Of a DNA stretch of 64,000 nt, positions 36,522-44,636 are shown in pieces. This stretch comes from Bacteriovoracia bacterium (GTDB taxonomy: Bacteria > Bdellovibrionota > Bacteriovoracia > Bacteriovoracales > Bacteriovoracaceae), in NCBI GenBank assembly GCA_030431635.1, contig JAUIIL010000001.1, forward strand, positions 1-64,000. The letters are read 5' to 3'. Within the stretch, counting starts at the first letter, position 1, and each line of letters begins with the position of its first letter. Under the pieces are notes generated by a model. That model saw only the letters and a program-made list of their open reading frames with translations. It searched no databases and was not told the origin of the DNA. The position numbers were made by a program, and so were the translations under genes.

Positions 36522-36979
36522 AGCTTCTGTTTAAGTTGTTCAAGTTTTGCACTTAAAAGATCAAGAACTTTGTGAGACTCTTTTTCTAGCTTTTCTTTCG
36601 ATTTATTAAGAATATCTTTAGTTTCCATTTGGCCAAGTTTAAGTTTAAGAACACTTAAGTCAAGTAGCTCTTCGAACTTTAGACCTTCACTTTTTACTTT
36701 ATGAATAGAATCTAGAAACTTATCGCTGAGAAGTTCTTCGTATTTTTGCTTCACTTCACTAGAGAGTAAGCTTAATTTAACGGCCAATTCATCTTTATTC
36801 GTTTTAAACCCTTCTTCGACTTCTTTAATTTTTGCTTTGTATTGGCGGATATCCTGTTCAATATGGCCTAGTAACTCTTTTAAATGATGAGAGTCTGTTG
36901 CAAATTTTTGCTCAAGTTGGTTTTTGATTTCTTCAACAACTTTGAGGCTATTAACGAGATTTTCTTTTAAATTTTGCAC
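36518..36979 (-). CDS. Coiled-coil protein, unknown
   Basis: 153 residues without a signal peptide or Cys, dominated by heptad-like Leu/Lys/Glu patterns over its whole length (LVNSLKVVEEIKNQLEQK, KLEKESHKVLDLLSAKLEQL). Likely a cytoplasmic coiled coil that may oligomerise. It is the first gene of the minus-strand pair and is divergent from yciH, with only 41 bp between the starts. No family recognised. Confidence 0.55.
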   Translation of the reverse strand: MQNLKENLVNSLKVVEEIKNQLEQKFATDSHHLKELLGHIEQDIRQYKAKIKEVEEGFKTNKDELAVKLSLLSSEVKQKYEELLSDKFLDSIHKVKSEGLKFEELLDLSVLKLKLGQMETKDILNKSKEKLEKESHKVLDLLSAKLEQLKQKL

Positions 36980-37008
36980 TTTTTTTGGCCCTTTTCTTTG
37001 TTTTTTCC

Positions 37009-37020
37009 TATATTAGTCCA
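37009..37020 (+). promoter_or_regulatory. -10 element abutting the yciH start (leaderless)
   Basis: TATATT (37009-37014) is followed by only 6 bases before the ATG at 37021, with no Shine-Dalgarno sequence. Initiation about 7 bases after the -10 would fall on the start codon. No good -35 element is visible. Confidence 0.4.
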
Positions 37021-37344
37021 ATGAGTGATTATCGTATAGTCTATAGTAGTGATGGGTCGCATCTAAAAGAAGAGAAAAAATCTTTTCAAGAAATTGTTCC
37101 TGAAAATTTAACTCTGAGCCTTCGCAGAGAGACAAAGTCTAGAGGCGGTAAACAGGTCAGTGTCATCTACGATTTACCAGAGAATCCTGAGTATTTCAAA
37201 AAACTGACTAAAGAACTCAAGGGTGCCTGTGGGGTTGGGGGCTCGTTTAAAGAAGGACGAATTGAAATTCAAGGGGATAAAATCCAAAAAATAAAACAAC
37301 TCCTGGAAAAAAAGGGCTTTAAGGTCAAAATTACAGGGGGCTAA
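37021..37344 (+). CDS. yciH: YciH/SUI1-family translation factor
   Basis: 107 residues from the internal ATG (MSDYRIVYSS); the upstream extension to 36985 is hydrophobic and unlike the family. The SUI1 fold is shown by LRRETKSRGGKQVSVIYDL, KELKGACGVGGSFKEGRIEIQGD and KIKQLLEKKGFKVK. Bacterial YciH is an eIF1-like protein that affects start-codon selection and inhibits some leaderless or non-canonical initiation. That is notable because several genes in this window, including this one, look leaderless. Confidence 0.85.
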   Translation: MSDYRIVYSSDGSHLKEEKKSFQEIVPENLTLSLRRETKSRGGKQVSVIYDLPENPEYFKKLTKELKGACGVGGSFKEGRIEIQGDKIQKIKQLLEKKGFKVKITGG

Positions 37345-37376
37345 CACAAATTTACGGCCTGAGTTAGAATAGCTAT

Positions 37377-38258
37377 ATGAGCTCTGAGATACCCTCTCTG
37401 AAAGAGGCCAATGCTATTATCAATAATAAAAAAAATTATCTGCGCAGTGACAGACGGGCGGGGAGTTTTGCTGATGCTTTTAAAAAACCAGATGAAAAAA
37501 AAGCATTGGTAAAATCTGATCTTAAGTCAGAAAAAAAACTCGATTTAAAACCTGAAAAAACTTCGATAGAATCAAGTGAATTAAAGACAGATACTCCTTC
37601 TTTACCGGAAGCTAAACTTCCTGATGCCAAAGTTGAAATATCCGATGAGGCCAAAGAAGTCGCAGAAAAAGCTCTACAAAAGAAAAAAGAAATAGAAGAA
37701 ATTAAAAAAGCCAAAGAGATTCAAAAAAAGTCTCTCAAGCACACAGTCTCAAAACCTGGTGTCTTCTTTTTAGGAGGGGCAGGAATCATGAGTGTTGGCT
37801 CAGTCACGGGGAGTTATTCAGGCATGAAAGATATGGCCGATTATGTGGAAGGGGCGCGGTATTATGGATGGGATCAAAAAAGCGAGATTCTAGAAGAGAT
37901 AGACAAAAGAAAAGCAGATCAGCCCATCGTTCTTGTTGGGCATAGCTTGGGCGGAGATACAATAGTTGAAATAGCTAATGAACTTAATACTCTTGATCAT
38001 GGTTACCGCAAAGTCGATCTTCTTTTTACTATTGATTCTTTTGGAATGAACAACGATCTTATCCCTGCCAACGTGGCCAAAAATATTCACTACTTTAGTG
38101 ACAAAAATCTTTTTCTTAACGACGGTCCCAATTGGGCCAAAAATGAAGAAAAAACAACTGTCGAGAACAACCTTCTATCAGTGGATCATACCGATTTAGA
38201 TGATAATCATGATGTCCAGGCGCATATTCTCTCAGAGATTGAGGCCATTTTAGCTTAA
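37377..38258 (+). CDS. Alpha/beta hydrolase with disordered N-terminus
   Basis: 293 residues. The first 120 are Lys/Glu-rich and probably disordered. The C-terminal half is an alpha/beta hydrolase-like domain: VFFLGGAG, IVLVGHSLGGD with nucleophile Ser 190, an acid candidate in FTIDSFG and a His near the end (DDNHDVQAH). It lacks a signal peptide, so it should be cytoplasmic. TAGAAT (37365-37370) lies 6 bases before the ATG and there is no Shine-Dalgarno sequence, suggesting a leaderless start or read-through from yciH. Substrate unknown; lipase or esterase are possible. Confidence 0.65.
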   Translation: MSSEIPSLKEANAIINNKKNYLRSDRRAGSFADAFKKPDEKKALVKSDLKSEKKLDLKPEKTSIESSELKTDTPSLPEAKLPDAKVEISDEAKEVAEKALQKKKEIEEIKKAKEIQKKSLKHTVSKPGVFFLGGAGIMSVGSVTGSYSGMKDMADYVEGARYYGWDQKSEILEEIDKRKADQPIVLVGHSLGGDTIVEIANELNTLDHGYRKVDLLFTIDSFGMNNDLIPANVAKNIHYFSDKNLFLNDGPNWAKNEEKTTVENNLLSVDHTDLDDNHDVQAHILSEIEAILA

Positions 38259-38317
38259 GAAGCATTCTGACACCTGAGAAGAAACAGATAAATGGCTGAA
38301 AACTCGTATCACGGCTT

Positions 38318-38333
38318 TGGCACGCTCTTTGCT
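38318..38333 (+). promoter_or_regulatory. Sigma-54 promoter, full consensus
   Basis: TGGCACG-CTCT-TTGCT matches the sigma-54 consensus TGGCACG-N4-TTGCW at every fixed position (GG at 38319-38320, GC at 38331-38332). Transcription would start near 38344, about 110 bases before the yqeY-like gene. The 38344-38428 leader contains no ORF and might hold an RNA element. Confidence 0.75.
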
Positions 38334-38452
38334 TTATTCATATATATCAAAACCAAGGAAGGTGGAGAGTAGGCCATTAGAACAAGGAAGTTCGACAAGG
38401 CTTACTTTTATTCATCTTTTCCTGTAGCATGGATGCAAAAAAGGAAAAGATG

Positions 38453-38866
38453 ATGATGATTGAAAGACTAAATACTGATATCAAAGAGGCCATGAAGGCC
38501 AAAGAAAAAGAGCGACTTGAGGCCCTACGCTATTTGAAGAGTATGCTCATGGAAAATAAAACCTCAAAGAAACCTAAAGACGAAATGGATGTTGTGATTT
38601 CTCATGTGAAAAAGTTAAGAGATTCGCTTGAAAACTTTCCGGAAGGCAATCCCATTAGAGAAAAAACAATTAATGAGATCGATTTTTTGGCTGTATATAT
38701 GCCTTCTCAATTAAGTGAAGCCGATGTGAAAAGTTTAATTCAAGAAATTATGTCTAAGCATGATGCACCAAATATGGGGGCCATTATGAAAGAGCTAACT
38801 CCTCAAATAAAAGGACGTTTTGATGGAAAACTTGCGAATCAATTTGTGCGAGAAGCCCTGGAGTAA
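38453..38866 (+). CDS. yqeY: GatB/YqeY domain protein
   Basis: 137 residues. ERLNTDIKEAMKAKEKERLEALRYL is split across the N-terminal helix typical of YqeY. DFLAVYMPSQLSE and the C-terminal GRFDGKLANQFVREAL complete the family pattern. YqeY resembles the tail of the GatB amidotransferase subunit and is thought to bind tRNA; its exact job is unsettled. ATG 38453 is preferred (AAGGA 7 bases upstream); ATG codons at 38429, 38450 and 38456 are alternatives. A perfect sigma-54 site lies upstream, unusual for this housekeeping-like gene. Confidence 0.85.
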   Translation: MMIERLNTDIKEAMKAKEKERLEALRYLKSMLMENKTSKKPKDEMDVVISHVKKLRDSLENFPEGNPIREKTINEIDFLAVYMPSQLSEADVKSLIQEIMSKHDAPNMGAIMKELTPQIKGRFDGKLANQFVREALE

Positions 38867-38983
38867 ATTAGTTTTTTTGTCTCACTGAAGAATTTTCCGC
38901 TTCTTTTTTCTTTACCTGCAATTAATTAAGCTTCTGGTTGTTAAAGTCGAGAAGTCTAATAGAAGATATTTAAAGGAGAATTC

Positions 38984-39448
38984 ATGTCTTTTTCAGGAAA
39001 TGCTTTTAAAGAGAACAAAGGAAATTATAAACCTAAGTGTTTTTACTTAATTAATCAAATTAAGCAAGTCAATCCAAAGGTTTGGACTCGGCTTTTTGAA
39101 AAATTTAAATCCTTGAAACCTGAAGATTCATATGAATTTTATCAATTACTTCTTAGAGAATACAAACAACTAATGGATAATAATGGAAAAGATGTAGGTG
39201 AGGTAAAGACGCCCGAGAGGAAAGAATTTAAAGTTGTTCAGTATGTAAAAGACGAACAAGAGGAAAAAACACCAGAGAAGAAAAGTGAGAAAAAAGTCGT
39301 TAAGAAAACAGCTAAAAAGAAAGTTGCTAAAAAAGTAACCAAAAAGAAGACGGCGAAAAAGAAAGTGGCCAAGAAGACTGCCAAAAAAACGGCCAAGAAA
39401 AAAGTAGCCAAAAAAACAGCTAAAAAGAAAACAACAAAGAAAAAATAG
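38984..39448 (+). CDS. Histone H1-like Lys/Ala-rich DNA-binding protein
   Basis: 154 residues. The first 80 form a compact charged domain (KCFYLINQIKQVNPKVW, EFYQLLLREYKQLM). From about residue 100 the tail is built of KKTAKKKVAK-type repeats, as in histone H1 and bacterial Hc1/AlgP-like proteins. It should bind and compact DNA; in predatory bacteria such proteins may pack the nucleoid of the small attack-phase cell (inference). AAAGGAG 5 bases before the ATG is a strong ribosome site. The tail DNA is low-complexity, A-rich and could change length by slippage. Confidence 0.8.
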   Translation: MSFSGNAFKENKGNYKPKCFYLINQIKQVNPKVWTRLFEKFKSLKPEDSYEFYQLLLREYKQLMDNNGKDVGEVKTPERKEFKVVQYVKDEQEEKTPEKKSEKKVVKKTAKKKVAKKVTKKKTAKKKVAKKTAKKTAKKKVAKKTAKKKTTKKK

Positions 39449-39454
39449 TTTTTT

Positions 39455-40006
39455 ATGAAATTAATAGGTTCTTACACATCCCCTTATGTTCGAAGAATAC
39501 GTATTCTCCTTTGGGGGAAAGATTATGAATTTGAAGAGGCTTCTGTTTTTGATGAACAGGACAGAGAAAAACTAAGAAAAGTAAGTCCTATTGTTAAACT
39601 TCCTATTTTAATTGACCAAGATGAAGCTATTTGGGACTCAATGCTTATTACTGAATACATACAGGGACGTCCGCTTGATCTGGGACAAAAAAGAGTTTTA
39701 ACCCTTATTAATGAAGCCAATGATTCTGGCATCGTTTTATACCAGCTCAAAAAATTCTCCGCCGATCCTGATTATAAAAGTGTTTATGCTCAAAACCAAC
39801 TGAGTCGACTAAAGCGTATTTTAGATTTTTTTGAAGAACGAGTTAATGAGAATAAATGGGATCTTGAAGAGGTGTGGCTTTATTGCTTTCTTGATTGGGT
39901 AGAGTTTAGAGAGGTCTATCCAATAGATAATTACCTTATTTTAAAAAAATTTCTTACTGCCCACAAAGAAAAAGATGAAATTAAAAAAACTGATCCTCGC
40001 CTTTAA
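39455..40006 (+). CDS. Glutathione S-transferase-like protein
   Basis: 183 residues, slightly short for a GST. The N-terminal thioredoxin-fold part is clear: MKLIGSYTSPYVRRIRILL, a cis-Pro segment VKLPILID and DSMLITEYI. SPY may supply the catalytic Ser/Tyr. The C-terminal helical domain is shortened (EVWLYCFLDWVEFREVYP). It starts 6 bases after the histone-like gene with no Shine-Dalgarno sequence and may be co-translated. Detoxification or stress role inferred from family only. Confidence 0.75.
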   Translation: MKLIGSYTSPYVRRIRILLWGKDYEFEEASVFDEQDREKLRKVSPIVKLPILIDQDEAIWDSMLITEYIQGRPLDLGQKRVLTLINEANDSGIVLYQLKKFSADPDYKSVYAQNQLSRLKRILDFFEERVNENKWDLEEVWLYCFLDWVEFREVYPIDNYLILKKFLTAHKEKDEIKKTDPRL

Positions 40007-40144
40007 AGTCTTTGCTCCAATCGAGCAATTATAACTATTTGAAATATAGTTCCCAATTAGCTCTATAGTAATTAGTGCAGAATTTTTACAAAATAGTGAC
40101 AGTCAGGCTTACATTTATAAATGAGATAGAGTAGAACATACGCC

Positions 40145-40921
40145 ATGAAGTCAGTTTCTTTTCTATTCACTTTTATCTTGATTTCTGTTTCAATCGCAAA
40201 TGATTGTATCTTTGACTCTCCTGGAGAGTTTGCCTTGCCGCATCATTCGTTTTCTAGAGCAAAAAATTCACGAGGTAAAGAGTGGGCGAGAGAGCGCTTG
40301 TATGACAATACTATTGTTTGTGGAGATACGGCCTATCGAAAACTATTTTTTTATGAGTCTAAAGTACATTACAAAGAGAAGATAATCGATGAAAAAACTT
40401 TCATAGACAAACTTCAGAAGGATATAACAAGCTCAATGAAAAGCAAAACTCATGTAATTGGTAGTAATTTGCAGCTAGGAGAAGATTTCATTGTAAATAA
40501 CGAACTTATTAATGAATATAAACCTCAAGTAGTGACAGCTTACAATGATGCACAATACTTTGCGCTGACAAGAAGAAATAATGGTAAGAACATTGATATT
40601 GTAGTCGTTGAAATAAAAGCGAACTCTTTAACGAAAGAAGAAAGTGAATTCCTTATGACTACAGTCAATGAGTTTAAAGTGGTTAAGGATCATTTTAAAG
40701 GAGTAGAGTTAGTTTTCAACAGCGAAGTTAACAAATTATTAAAAAATACAGCTGTTGACTTACTAAAGAATTTTAATGAGAAAACTAGTATAAATGTCCA
40801 TTATCACTTTTTTCAATATTATAATGAAAGAACACACCTTTTTTCAATTAAAGCTAAAAAACATATTTTTAATACGGGATTGCGAAGAAGAGTTTGCAAT
40901 TTTTTTAATGAACAAATTTAA
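40145..40921 (+). CDS. Secreted protein of unknown function
   Basis: 258 residues with a signal peptide (MKSVSFLFTFILISVSIAND). The mature part is soluble, with four Cys that could pair (NDCIFDS, IVCGDTAY, RRVCNFF). Repeats of charged helix (NSLTKEESEFLM, KKHIFNTG) show no recognised catalytic motif. It stands alone on the + strand with an AT-rich terminator-like hairpin just after it. No neighbour suggests a function. Confidence 0.55.
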   Translation: MKSVSFLFTFILISVSIANDCIFDSPGEFALPHHSFSRAKNSRGKEWARERLYDNTIVCGDTAYRKLFFYESKVHYKEKIIDEKTFIDKLQKDITSSMKSKTHVIGSNLQLGEDFIVNNELINEYKPQVVTAYNDAQYFALTRRNNGKNIDIVVVEIKANSLTKEESEFLMTTVNEFKVVKDHFKGVELVFNSEVNKLLKNTAVDLLKNFNEKTSINVHYHFFQYYNERTHLFSIKAKKHIFNTGLRRRVCNFFNEQI

Positions 40922-40926
40922 TTAAT

Positions 40927-40967
40927 AATTTGATTTTTTATCTAGCTTTATCAATATCAAATTTTTT
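40927..40967 (+). terminator. AT-rich rho-independent terminator candidate
   Basis: AATTTGAT (40927-40934) pairs with ATCAAATT (40956-40963), and a T-run follows (40962-40967). The stem is A/T-dominated and the loop is 21 bases, so it is weak, but it sits 6 bases after the stop of the secreted-protein gene. Confidence 0.4.
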
Positions 40968-41000
40968 ATGAACTCGAGACCATGGGCTATTTTCTAAGTT

Positions 41001-41363
41001 TTAGATACTTTCTTTAACATAGATGACAGTTGTATATTTTGACTCACTAAAGCCAAAGGCCACAACTTTCCCATGAACTTCTAAAATAGGTCTTTTAATA
41101 ACACTGGTATTTTGTTGAATCAGCTCAATCTTCAACTCTTCTCCAGCTGCTTCAAATCTTTCCTTAATTTTTTGATATGTTCGAGAGCGGGTGTTAACCG
41201 GCCAGTTATTATCATAGGCCCTTTTCCATTTCTTTATAAGCTCAGGAGAAGGTGGGGATGTCTTGAAATTAATAAACTCAAAATCATTAATCCCTTTTAA
41301 GTAAAGGTAGTTTTTGGCCTTTTTAACAGTATCACAATTAGGTATTCCATACAGCTTAATCAT
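41001..41363 (-). CDS. ArsC/Spx/YffB-family thioredoxin-like protein
   Basis: 120 residues. MIKLYGIPNCDTVKKAKNYL is the family active-site region with a single Cys (C10), followed by DFEFINFKTSPPS, the WPVNTRSRTYQ segment and a conserved IKRPILEV. The NCDTVKK pattern is YffB-like rather than Spx CxxC. Members act as reductases or regulators, and YffB itself is poorly characterised. Cytoplasmic, single gene; role unknown. Confidence 0.8.
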   Translation of the reverse strand: MIKLYGIPNCDTVKKAKNYLYLKGINDFEFINFKTSPPSPELIKKWKRAYDNNWPVNTRSRTYQKIKERFEAAGEELKIELIQQNTSVIKRPILEVHGKVVAFGFSESKYTTVIYVKESI

Positions 41364-41489
41364 AAATTAAAGCCCCTCATCTGGATTTATTATATCCTGA
41401 GTACAAAAGAGAATCAAAAGACTGAGTTGTTTACTTTAATATTTATGTTTTTTTTCAAAAAACCGATGAAACCTAAGCTAGGAGAGAGT

Positions 41490-41783
41490 ATGGGAAAACT
41501 AAAAGAATGTGCGATATGCCGCTTAATGTATACAGTCCCTGAAATTGTACCGGTATATGATAATGTTATTTACCTAGAGGGACACCGAGAACACAAACTT
41601 GGTCTGTGTTACATACATGACATTGAGCTTTTTAAACTAGGCCAAGAGCGTTTTGGACATAAATACTCTTTCTTATCAGTTAAGATCCACTCAGCTAACG
41701 ATAGGGCCTTCATTCATTACTTAAGTGCAAGGTTAGATGGTCCTATAAGAGAGAAGATGGTCACTAGGCGCAGCATTTTTTAA
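41490..41783 (+). CDS. Small protein with Cys/His cluster, unknown
   Basis: 97 residues from ATG 41490, supported by AGGAG (41480-41484) 5 bases upstream; the upstream frame from 41427 would add a hydrophobic leader. [20 protein letters not shown] and GLCYIHD give a CxxC and a C-x-x-H spacing that could bind zinc. No known family. Its 3' end overlaps the convergent ychJ gene by 20 bp. Confidence 0.55.
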   Translation: MGKLKECAICRLMYTVPEIVPVYDNVIYLEGHREHKLGLCYIHDIELFKLGQERFGHKYSFLSVKIHSANDRAFIHYLSARLDGPIREKMVTRRSIF

Positions 41784-42243
41784 ATTTCTTCCCGCTACCA
41801 CATGGACAAGGTTCGTTACGGCCAACTTTAGGATTTTCTCTTTGAAGGGGAGCCTGGACGATATGACCATGAGAAAATAACCACGAGCCATTTTTTTTCA
41901 CAAAAAAAGATTTTTCATGGTGATGATGTTCTTGTTTCCCATCTGAATAGCTTGCAATGAATTCAACCTGTCCATCACTGTCTTTTTCTTTTCCTTTTTG
42001 GGTTGAAACAATCTTAAGTCCTAACCATTGAGAGTCCTTGGCCCATTGAGTGGCCTCATCCTTGTCAAAAGGATTATTAGGGTCAAGTGTTTGGGTTTTT
42101 TCGATATAGTCAATATTTTCTTTGGTATAAGCACTGTAACGAGAGCGCATCAATTCTTCTGCAGTTTTCGCTATTTCTTGTTTATCAATAAAACGGGCAC
42201 AGCAATCGCTATAAGCTTGTTGATTTCCACAGGGACAAGACAT
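41764..42243 (-). CDS. ychJ: YchJ-family SEC-C motif protein
   Basis: 159 residues. The zinc-binding SEC-C motif occurs at both ends: [15 protein letters not shown] at the start and [15 protein letters not shown] at the end. Between them lies the YchJ (UPF0225/NTF2-like) region with [15 protein letters not shown] and [11 protein letters not shown] modules bind zinc and are found on SecA and chaperone-like proteins. Cytoplasmic, exact function unsettled. It is convergent with the gene at 41490 (20 bp overlap). Confidence 0.9.
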   Translation of the reverse strand: MSCPCGNQQAYSDCCARFIDKQEIAKTAEELMRSRYSAYTKENIDYIEKTQTLDPNNPFDKDEATQWAKDSQWLGLKIVSTQKGKEKDSDGQVEFIASYSDGKQEHHHHEKSFFVKKNGSWLFSHGHIVQAPLQRENPKVGRNEPCPCGSGKKFKKCCA

Positions 42244-42251
42244 TTTTTCTC

Positions 42252-42926
42252 CTAAAGAGTTTGTTTAATTCCACCATTATGCAGAAGGTAGTGCTTTTTT
42301 CCAATGGGAAAAAGGTAGTAAGAGGATTTTTTTATTTTCTGAGGTGAAGGTTGATAATCTTTGTCGATTGTTTTTTGACAAAGAGAAGAGAGAACTTCTT
42401 GTTTCGTATTTATTATAAAGTTGATAGGGTAGAGTTTTTCCTTAATACTTAGATATTGATTCTTTTTATTAAGTAAAGAGACTTCAATATGTCCGCTGTG
42501 TTGTTTAAAAGAGCAATTTTTTCGGCCCAAATTTTTTAAAAAGAACTTAACATAGGAAGGAAGAATAGTCTGATCTTCTAAAATATCTCTTGAGCACAAG
42601 TAGACATAAAATGAGATTTGCCCTTTCTTTTGCTGACTAACAAAAATATCTCCCTTATCCGATTTTGCAAAACGAACTTGACCTTTTTTTAGAAATGCTT
42701 CGGGCTGTGTTCTAGAAAAGCTATCAGATGATTGTTGAGAATACCAACTTGTTTTGTTTAATAATGTTGTTTTCGAAGAAAAGGTTCCAAGGTTAAAGAA
42801 ACTCCTCTCTGTACTAGAAGTACAAGAGGTATTTTTTAAAAGGATTTGTAATTTTTGTAAATGAGTGGGATGAGCTGAAAACCCATACTGATAAAAAAGA
42901 ATCAGAAAGAAGAGACTAAACTTCAT
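42252..42926 (-). CDS. Secreted protein of unknown function (operon gene 3)
   Basis: 224 residues. Signal [18 protein letters not shown], then HPTHLQKLQ. Basic, with several Cys (TSCTSST, LCSRD, KNCSFKQ, LCQK) and beta-like stretches. It overlaps the upstream gene by 11 bases and ends 8 bases before ychJ. It is the third member of a minus-strand set (44124 to 42252) behind a sigma-54-type promoter. No family recognised. Confidence 0.55.
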   Translation of the reverse strand: MKFSLFFLILFYQYGFSAHPTHLQKLQILLKNTSCTSSTERSFFNLGTFSSKTTLLNKTSWYSQQSSDSFSRTQPEAFLKKGQVRFAKSDKGDIFVSQQKKGQISFYVYLCSRDILEDQTILPSYVKFFLKNLGRKNCSFKQHSGHIEVSLLNKKNQYLSIKEKLYPINFIINTKQEVLSSLCQKTIDKDYQPSPQKIKKSSYYLFPIGKKHYLLHNGGIKQTL

Positions 42927-43473
42927 GAACTATTTCCTTTTTTCTTTCAGAGACAAATGTTTGCGCCTTTATGTTATTAATTTTTTTACCTAGATTTTTT
43001 ATTACTTGCATTAAATGTTCAATTTCGTTTGCATCTGCAATAGCAAAATAATTTTTTTGAACTTCCTTCATTTTACCCACAAGAAATTTAGAGAATTGAG
43101 CTCTTTTGAGGATCTCTCTATAGTAGGATAAAAGTTTTTCTTTATTATTTGTTTCCAGCATTTGATTTTCTAATGTGGCAATGTTTTTTTCCAAAAGTCT
43201 TCTGTAATACTCAACGGAAGCGGCCATTTGAGAAAACTCTATTTTTTTGTCTTCAAGGGCCACTTTCACTTTTTCCCTTAGAGAATTTAATGGAGCAAAT
43301 AATTCTAGATTTTCTTGTTGATGGAGCCAATAAGCTTTATCTAGTTCTTGGGCCAGAGAAGAGCTGGCCTTTATGAAATGAGCAACATCCATTTTAAATT
43401 GAATAGAAGTTGCGTCTTGTGCCCAAAGGCTTAAACACCAACAAAGGATAAAAAACAAACTAAACTTCATCAA
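42916..43473 (-). CDS. Secreted coiled-coil protein (operon gene 2)
   Basis: 185 residues. Signal MMKFSLFFILCWCLSLWAQ. The mature part is helical and charged (LREKVKVALEDKKIEFSQM, NLGKKINNIKAQTF) with heptad character and no Cys. It lies 3 bases downstream of the preceding gene and overlaps the next by 11 bases, so all three are probably translated together. Possible periplasmic structural role; inference only. Confidence 0.6.
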   Translation of the reverse strand: MMKFSLFFILCWCLSLWAQDATSIQFKMDVAHFIKASSSLAQELDKAYWLHQQENLELFAPLNSLREKVKVALEDKKIEFSQMAASVEYYRRLLEKNIATLENQMLETNNKEKLLSYYREILKRAQFSKFLVGKMKEVQKNYFAIADANEIEHLMQVIKNLGKKINNIKAQTFVSERKKEIVHEV

Positions 43474-43476
43474 AGA

Positions 43477-44124
43477 TTACCTTTCGTTTGAGTCGGCCCC
43501 TGAGTTTTTTTCAACAACAGGTTTATTAGGGTTTGAGCGTTGCGAGTTGATATTATCAAAAATAGCTTGAAGGATAGCTTCATTTTTTTCAAGCTCATTA
43601 ATAAGTGCTTCTCTGTTTTTGAACTCTGATGTTCCTTCAATCCCAGCGTCTGTATTTTTGACGAGTTCAAGCAGCATATTATTTTGAAGCTCATATCCCT
43701 TGGCCATATTTTCATGAATAGCGAGAGAAGTAAGATTACCATCTTTGGCATCCACTTTAGTGTAAGTCTCTGCTATGAGATCTAAAAGACCAGTATTTTC
43801 ACCGGCCATCAAGTGATCACTTTCTTGAATAGAGCGAATATGAGTAAGAAGAGTAGCAGGATTTTTATTAAGAAGAATTAATTTTTGAATTTCTATCGCT
43901 TTTTTCTTTGTTTGAAGAAGATCATAAGATGCTATTTGAAGGTCAACTTCAATATCATCTAGTTTAAAACTTGCGTCTTTAACTTCTTGAACAAGTTCTT
44001 TGTAAGTTCGTCTTTGTTTTCTCTCTTTCTTTTCTGATTTTGGGTCGAAAGTTGTAAAAACGTCTTCAGACTGAGCAAAAGCACCTATAGATGAGAGTAA
44101 GAAAAAACATGTTAACCACTTCAT
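43477..44124 (-). CDS. Secreted coiled-coil protein (operon gene 1)
   Basis: 215 residues. Signal MKWLTCFFLLSSIGAFAQ, mature start SEDVFTTFD. Helical and charged, without Cys in the mature part (KKRKQRRTYKELVQEV-like and LINELEKNEAILQAIFDN stretches). First gene after the sigma-54-type site at 44216-44231, giving a leader of about 80 bases. Similar length and style to the following gene, so the two may form a hetero-oligomer. The internal frame at 43470-43751 is a shadow. Confidence 0.6.
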   Translation of the reverse strand: MKWLTCFFLLSSIGAFAQSEDVFTTFDPKSEKKERKQRRTYKELVQEVKDASFKLDDIEVDLQIASYDLLQTKKKAIEIQKLILLNKNPATLLTHIRSIQESDHLMAGENTGLLDLIAETYTKVDAKDGNLTSLAIHENMAKGYELQNNMLLELVKNTDAGIEGTSEFKNREALINELEKNEAILQAIFDNINSQRSNPNKPVVEKNSGADSNER

Positions 44125-44456
44125 AAAAACCTCACATGTGTCTACTTTTTAAACAGTTTTGGTTGTCTTAACTATCTAAAAAGACTGTGTTCATTATTAT
44201 TTCACCCTCTTAAAGAGCAATCAGTGTGCCAAAAGTAAGTCATTTAGCTGAAAAAGATTAAGCTCTTGGTTCAGAACCAGAACCCAGGGTCCTTAGGCCC
44301 CTGATAACCAGTAAATAAAGTTAAAGAATCCAAAAAACGGGAATACTTAGCGCTTGTCAATCTTCGATTAAATTGAACTATAACTTAGAATTAATATAAT
44401 TTATTGATGAATAGAATGATGCTAGCCTTATAATCAATAGATAAAGGAGGTATCTA
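44125..44456. other. 332-bp intergenic region
   Basis: The region holds the sigma-54-type site (minus strand) at 44216-44231 and, at its right end, the AGGAGG ribosome site (44445-44450) of the small lipoprotein gene. Near 44275-44330 a short GC-richer stretch (CCAGGGTCCTTAGGCCCC) can form an imperfect hairpin. I see no tRNA or further ORF in it. Confidence 0.5.
44216..44231 (-). promoter_or_regulatory. Sigma-54-type promoter for the 44124 operon
   Basis: On the minus strand TGGCACA-CTGA-TTGCT matches TGGCACG-N4-TTGCW except for one base (A for G). GG/GC spacing is exact. Transcription would begin near 44205 and run into the secreted-protein operon starting at 44124. Confidence 0.65.
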
Positions 44457-44594
44457 ATGAAAACAACAAAGGCATTATTATTTCTTATGCTACTCATGAT
44501 TACCTCATGTGCAACGACCGAGGAATCAAAGTCAAAAACTCTTAAGGCCAAACGTCAAGCTTGGCGGCAAAATACTGGTGTAGGAACAATTTAG
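44457..44594 (+). CDS. Small lipoprotein (45 residues)
   Basis: MKTTKALLFLMLLMITSCATT: a short basic N-terminus, hydrophobic core and the lipobox I-T-S-C, so the mature lipoprotein would start at Cys 18 with only 28 residues. The rest is basic (KTLKAKRQAWRQ). AGGAGG (44445-44450) lies 6 bases before the ATG, the best Shine-Dalgarno in the window, and a clear terminator follows. Entericidin-like or Lpp-like roles can be imagined, but no family is recognised. Confidence 0.7.
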   Translation: MKTTKALLFLMLLMITSCATTEESKSKTLKAKRQAWRQNTGVGTI

Positions 44595-44608
44595 AAAACT
44601 GGAAGTAT

Positions 44609-44632
44609 GGGGAGCTTTAGCTCCCCGTTTTA
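44609..44632 (+). terminator. Rho-independent terminator of the small lipoprotein gene
   Basis: GGGGAGC (44609-44615) and GCTCCCC (44620-44626) form a perfect 7-bp GC-rich stem with a TTTA loop, followed by GTTTTAAG. It starts 15 bases after the stop. It may also help end transcripts of the convergent gene at 44637. Confidence 0.8.
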
Positions 44633-44636
44633 AGTA

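Noticed and set aside
39290-39448. CRISPR or tandem-repeat array
   Set aside because: The repetition is the Lys/Ala codon pattern of the histone-like tail, not spaced direct repeats.
43470-43751. 93-residue minus-strand ORF
   Set aside because: Overlaps the 43477-44124 gene in another frame; no signal peptide or motif, and weaker coding pattern.
44270-44330. tRNA or small RNA gene in the 332-bp gap
   Set aside because: A GC-richer hairpin is present but no cloverleaf or conserved tRNA boxes can be traced.
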